Below are positions 62,061 through 64,000 of a stretch of DNA of 64,000 bases, piece after piece (position 1 is the first letter of the stretch; the number at the start of each line of letters is the position of its first letter). Source of the stretch: Nannobrachium achirus (taxonomy: Eukaryota > Chordata > Actinopteri > Myctophiformes > Myctophidae); assembly GCA_963921795.1 (NCBI GenBank), contig OY997639.1, forward strand, positions 48,884,395-48,948,394, read 5' to 3'. The translations under genes were made by a program, and so were the position numbers. The notes beneath the pieces were generated by a model. It did no database searches. It worked only from the letters and a program-made list of their open reading frames with translations, and was not told the origin of the DNA.

Positions 62061-62331
62061 ACGAAAAGAAATAAAAGATTTATGCCTGACAGTGACCATA
62101 TAATGAAACAAACAACAATCAGTTGTTGTTTGTTTCATTATATTCTCTAACCCTAAGTTACACTAATAAAATGCCAATGATAATACATATTGACCATTCC
62201 AATTGTGTGTTCTCTCTCATTAATATTAGTTTAAGAGATTTATTTGTTGAATAAGTATTTGCTTCTGATTTGTTTAATATTTACACAAAATGATTTACGC
62301 TGTTGGGTGGCTCTATAAATATTTTTTAACG

Positions 62332-62359
62332 CGCAAGTACGCACGCACGCACGCACCCA

Positions 62360-62455
<96 letters not shown>

Positions 62456-62456
62456 C
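62332..62456. repeat. CGCA tetranucleotide repeat
   Basis: About 30 units of ACGC/CGCA with one CCCACG interruption. It is followed by AAATC repeats and TTTATTTATATAGC, a common fish repeat start. Confidence 0.97.
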
Positions 62457-63269
62457 ACTTCAAATCAAATCAAATCAAACTTTATTTATATAGCACGTTT
62501 ACAAACAGGCAAGCTGAGCCAAAGTGCTGTACAACAACATTTAAAAACAGGCAATACAAATCATTAAAGCAATTTAAAAAAGGAAACAAAGATGCAAGAA
62601 AACAATATGAAAAACAACAAAACAAAAGATTACTTTAAATGCAATTAGAAGCAACTAGGCGGGTTGAATTTAAATGAAATTAAAAGCCTGGGAAAACAAC
62701 TTAACACTTTATACATTTATAATTATAGCCTACGCATGTAATCACAAAATTGACTTACACTAGGACTATAATTAATTTAAGGTAGCCTAGCTAGCTGATT
62801 TAAATCTGTTGCAACTTTAAGGTCAGGACTGACTCGTGTCTCACCGTGAATTCTCATATACATAGGACTGATGCATTTTGAGCAGCTCTTCTATCATATT
62901 TATAGTCTTGTATATATATTCATGTGTTGGCTTTGATGTTCCACTCACTGGACTGCTGTGAAAGTGGAGTGGGCCACGTGGGTGTCAATACAACGTTCTC
63001 TCCGAGGTAGAACAATCTTTTGTTCCTTTGTTGTTGGTGGGGAATCCAAAAAGATTCCCGCACAGCTCTATATCCAGTATAGAACAAATATATAAAATAT
63101 TCGCTTGGAAATTCAGGCCACTGATGCGCTTTGAATAAACTTCAAAGGCTAAACATAGTGGCTGTGACAAGCTGTTTCTGAAAGTTTTCTTTAAGCCAAA
63201 GTCTAACGTTGGTACTGATAATGAATGCGTAAATAGTGTCTTCAATTGTGCATTTTCATTTATCTTTTT

Positions 63270-63660
63270 AAGCTATTAAATAGGACACTTCAATGGAAGA
63301 GAGTTAGTGGACAAAAGCTCAGTATTCAAGTCCCCCCCAGACCTGACACCATGCTCAGGGTCCTAGTACTCCATCAACCCCAGCCTGTGCAGCTGGATCC
63401 TGGACTTCCTGTTTGCTGTGGTGAAGAAATAAGGCACAGCAATGCCTCTTCCACCACAGGCAGCTGAAGACGTTCGGCATGGGGCCCAAGATCCCGCTGG
63501 CCTTTTACAGAAGCACCACAAGCACCGCATCCTGACTGGATGCACCACCGTCTGGCTTGTGAAATGCTGTGCCCTCAACCGCAAAGCGCCGCAGAGGGTG
63601 GTACGGAGTACTACGGACGGCCCAGAGCGTTTAAGTGGATGAGAGCTTCCCTAGCCTCCA
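63270..63660 (+). pseudogene. non-LTR retrotransposon remnant
   Basis: The frame contains QLKTFGMGPKIPLAFYRSTT and, after a frameshift, ILTGCTTVW and ALNRKAPQRVVRS. These resemble the C-terminal thumb region of fish LINE reverse transcriptases (SILTGCITAWY, LQRVVR). It is broken by a frameshift and truncated at both ends. The clade is uncertain. Confidence 0.5.
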
Positions 63661-63677
63661 TCCAGGATACTTTATAT

Positions 63678-64000
63678 CAGGGGTTTTAAACGTTTTCAGG
63701 CCAAGGACCCCTTAGTTGAGAGAGAGATTAAGCAGGCACCCCCACAACCTTTTCATAGATTCCATAAAGTTTCATCGTTTGACAGCACAATCATCAGTGT
63801 ATTTTGGATTCATGTTAATGTGTTTTCAGATATTTAACCACTTGAACTGTCAGTACTTAATAAACTTGACCTTTCACTAGCGTTTTGAGCTTGTAGATCT
63901 GCTATTCAAGTGGGTTCAAGTGGGTTCAAGTGGTTAATATAAAAAAGGAGGGGAAAAAGGTTCTATCACACAAAGATTTGGAGGACCCCCTAGGGGTCCC
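63678..64000. mobile_element. hAT-type element, CAGGGGTCTTCAAC family, cut by window end
   Basis: It starts CAGGGGTTTTAAACGTTTTC and proceeds through CCAAGGACCCCTTAGTTGAG, as in 42909-43371. It holds half a palindrome module (about 63882-63905) and runs out of the window in GGACCCCCTAGGGGTCCC. The candidate left TSD is CTTTATAT (63670-63677). Confidence 0.75.

Overview
The window looks like chromosomal DNA of a ray-finned (teleost) fish. It has one intron-rich vertebrate gene, very many CA/TG microsatellites, numerous short non-autonomous DNA transposons of hAT type, a Rex3/RTE-like LINE tail and tRNA-derived SINEs. No species can be named from the sequence alone.

The only convincing protein-coding gene is the 3' end of a CUB-and-sushi multiple domains gene on the minus strand, best matched to csmd3. 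Eleven exons (w1 to w11 in transcript order, from 58058 down to 21933) join in a consistent reading frame: 1442 coding bases, giving 480 residues including one split first codon. They encode the last four sushi (CCP) domains (one split over two exons), a 22-residue linker, a membrane-proximal extracellular region, a single transmembrane helix and a 55-residue cytoplasmic tail with an NPxY motif and a class I PDZ-ligand C-terminus. All internal splice sites are GT-AG with matching phases. The start of the gene, its promoter and its CUB domains lie beyond the right edge.

Layout: 1-18.9 kb is gene-poor downstream sequence with microsatellites, hAT-type elements, a degenerate 28S rRNA fragment, a Rex3-like LINE end and an odd tandem-repeat element at 9.5-11.0 kb. 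18.95-21.93 kb is the probable 3' UTR, interrupted by a SINE with a target-site duplication. 21.9-58.1 kb holds the exons and repeat-laden introns. 58.1-64 kb is intron with microsatellites, a fold-back element and transposon remnants.

Two features stand out. A palindromic module (arms reading roughly AATAGCAGATCTACAAGCTC plus a variable GC-rich tip) recurs whole or in part at more than 20 places, inside elements with clearly different terminal repeats. A pair of related, unclassified elements (30.6-32.6 kb and 54.2-55.5 kb) starts with a GC-rich hairpin, is packed with a TATGCCCATATATGGAGAT repeat and carries CRE/AP-1-like sites. I could not identify either as a known family; both could be known repeats that a library search would name.
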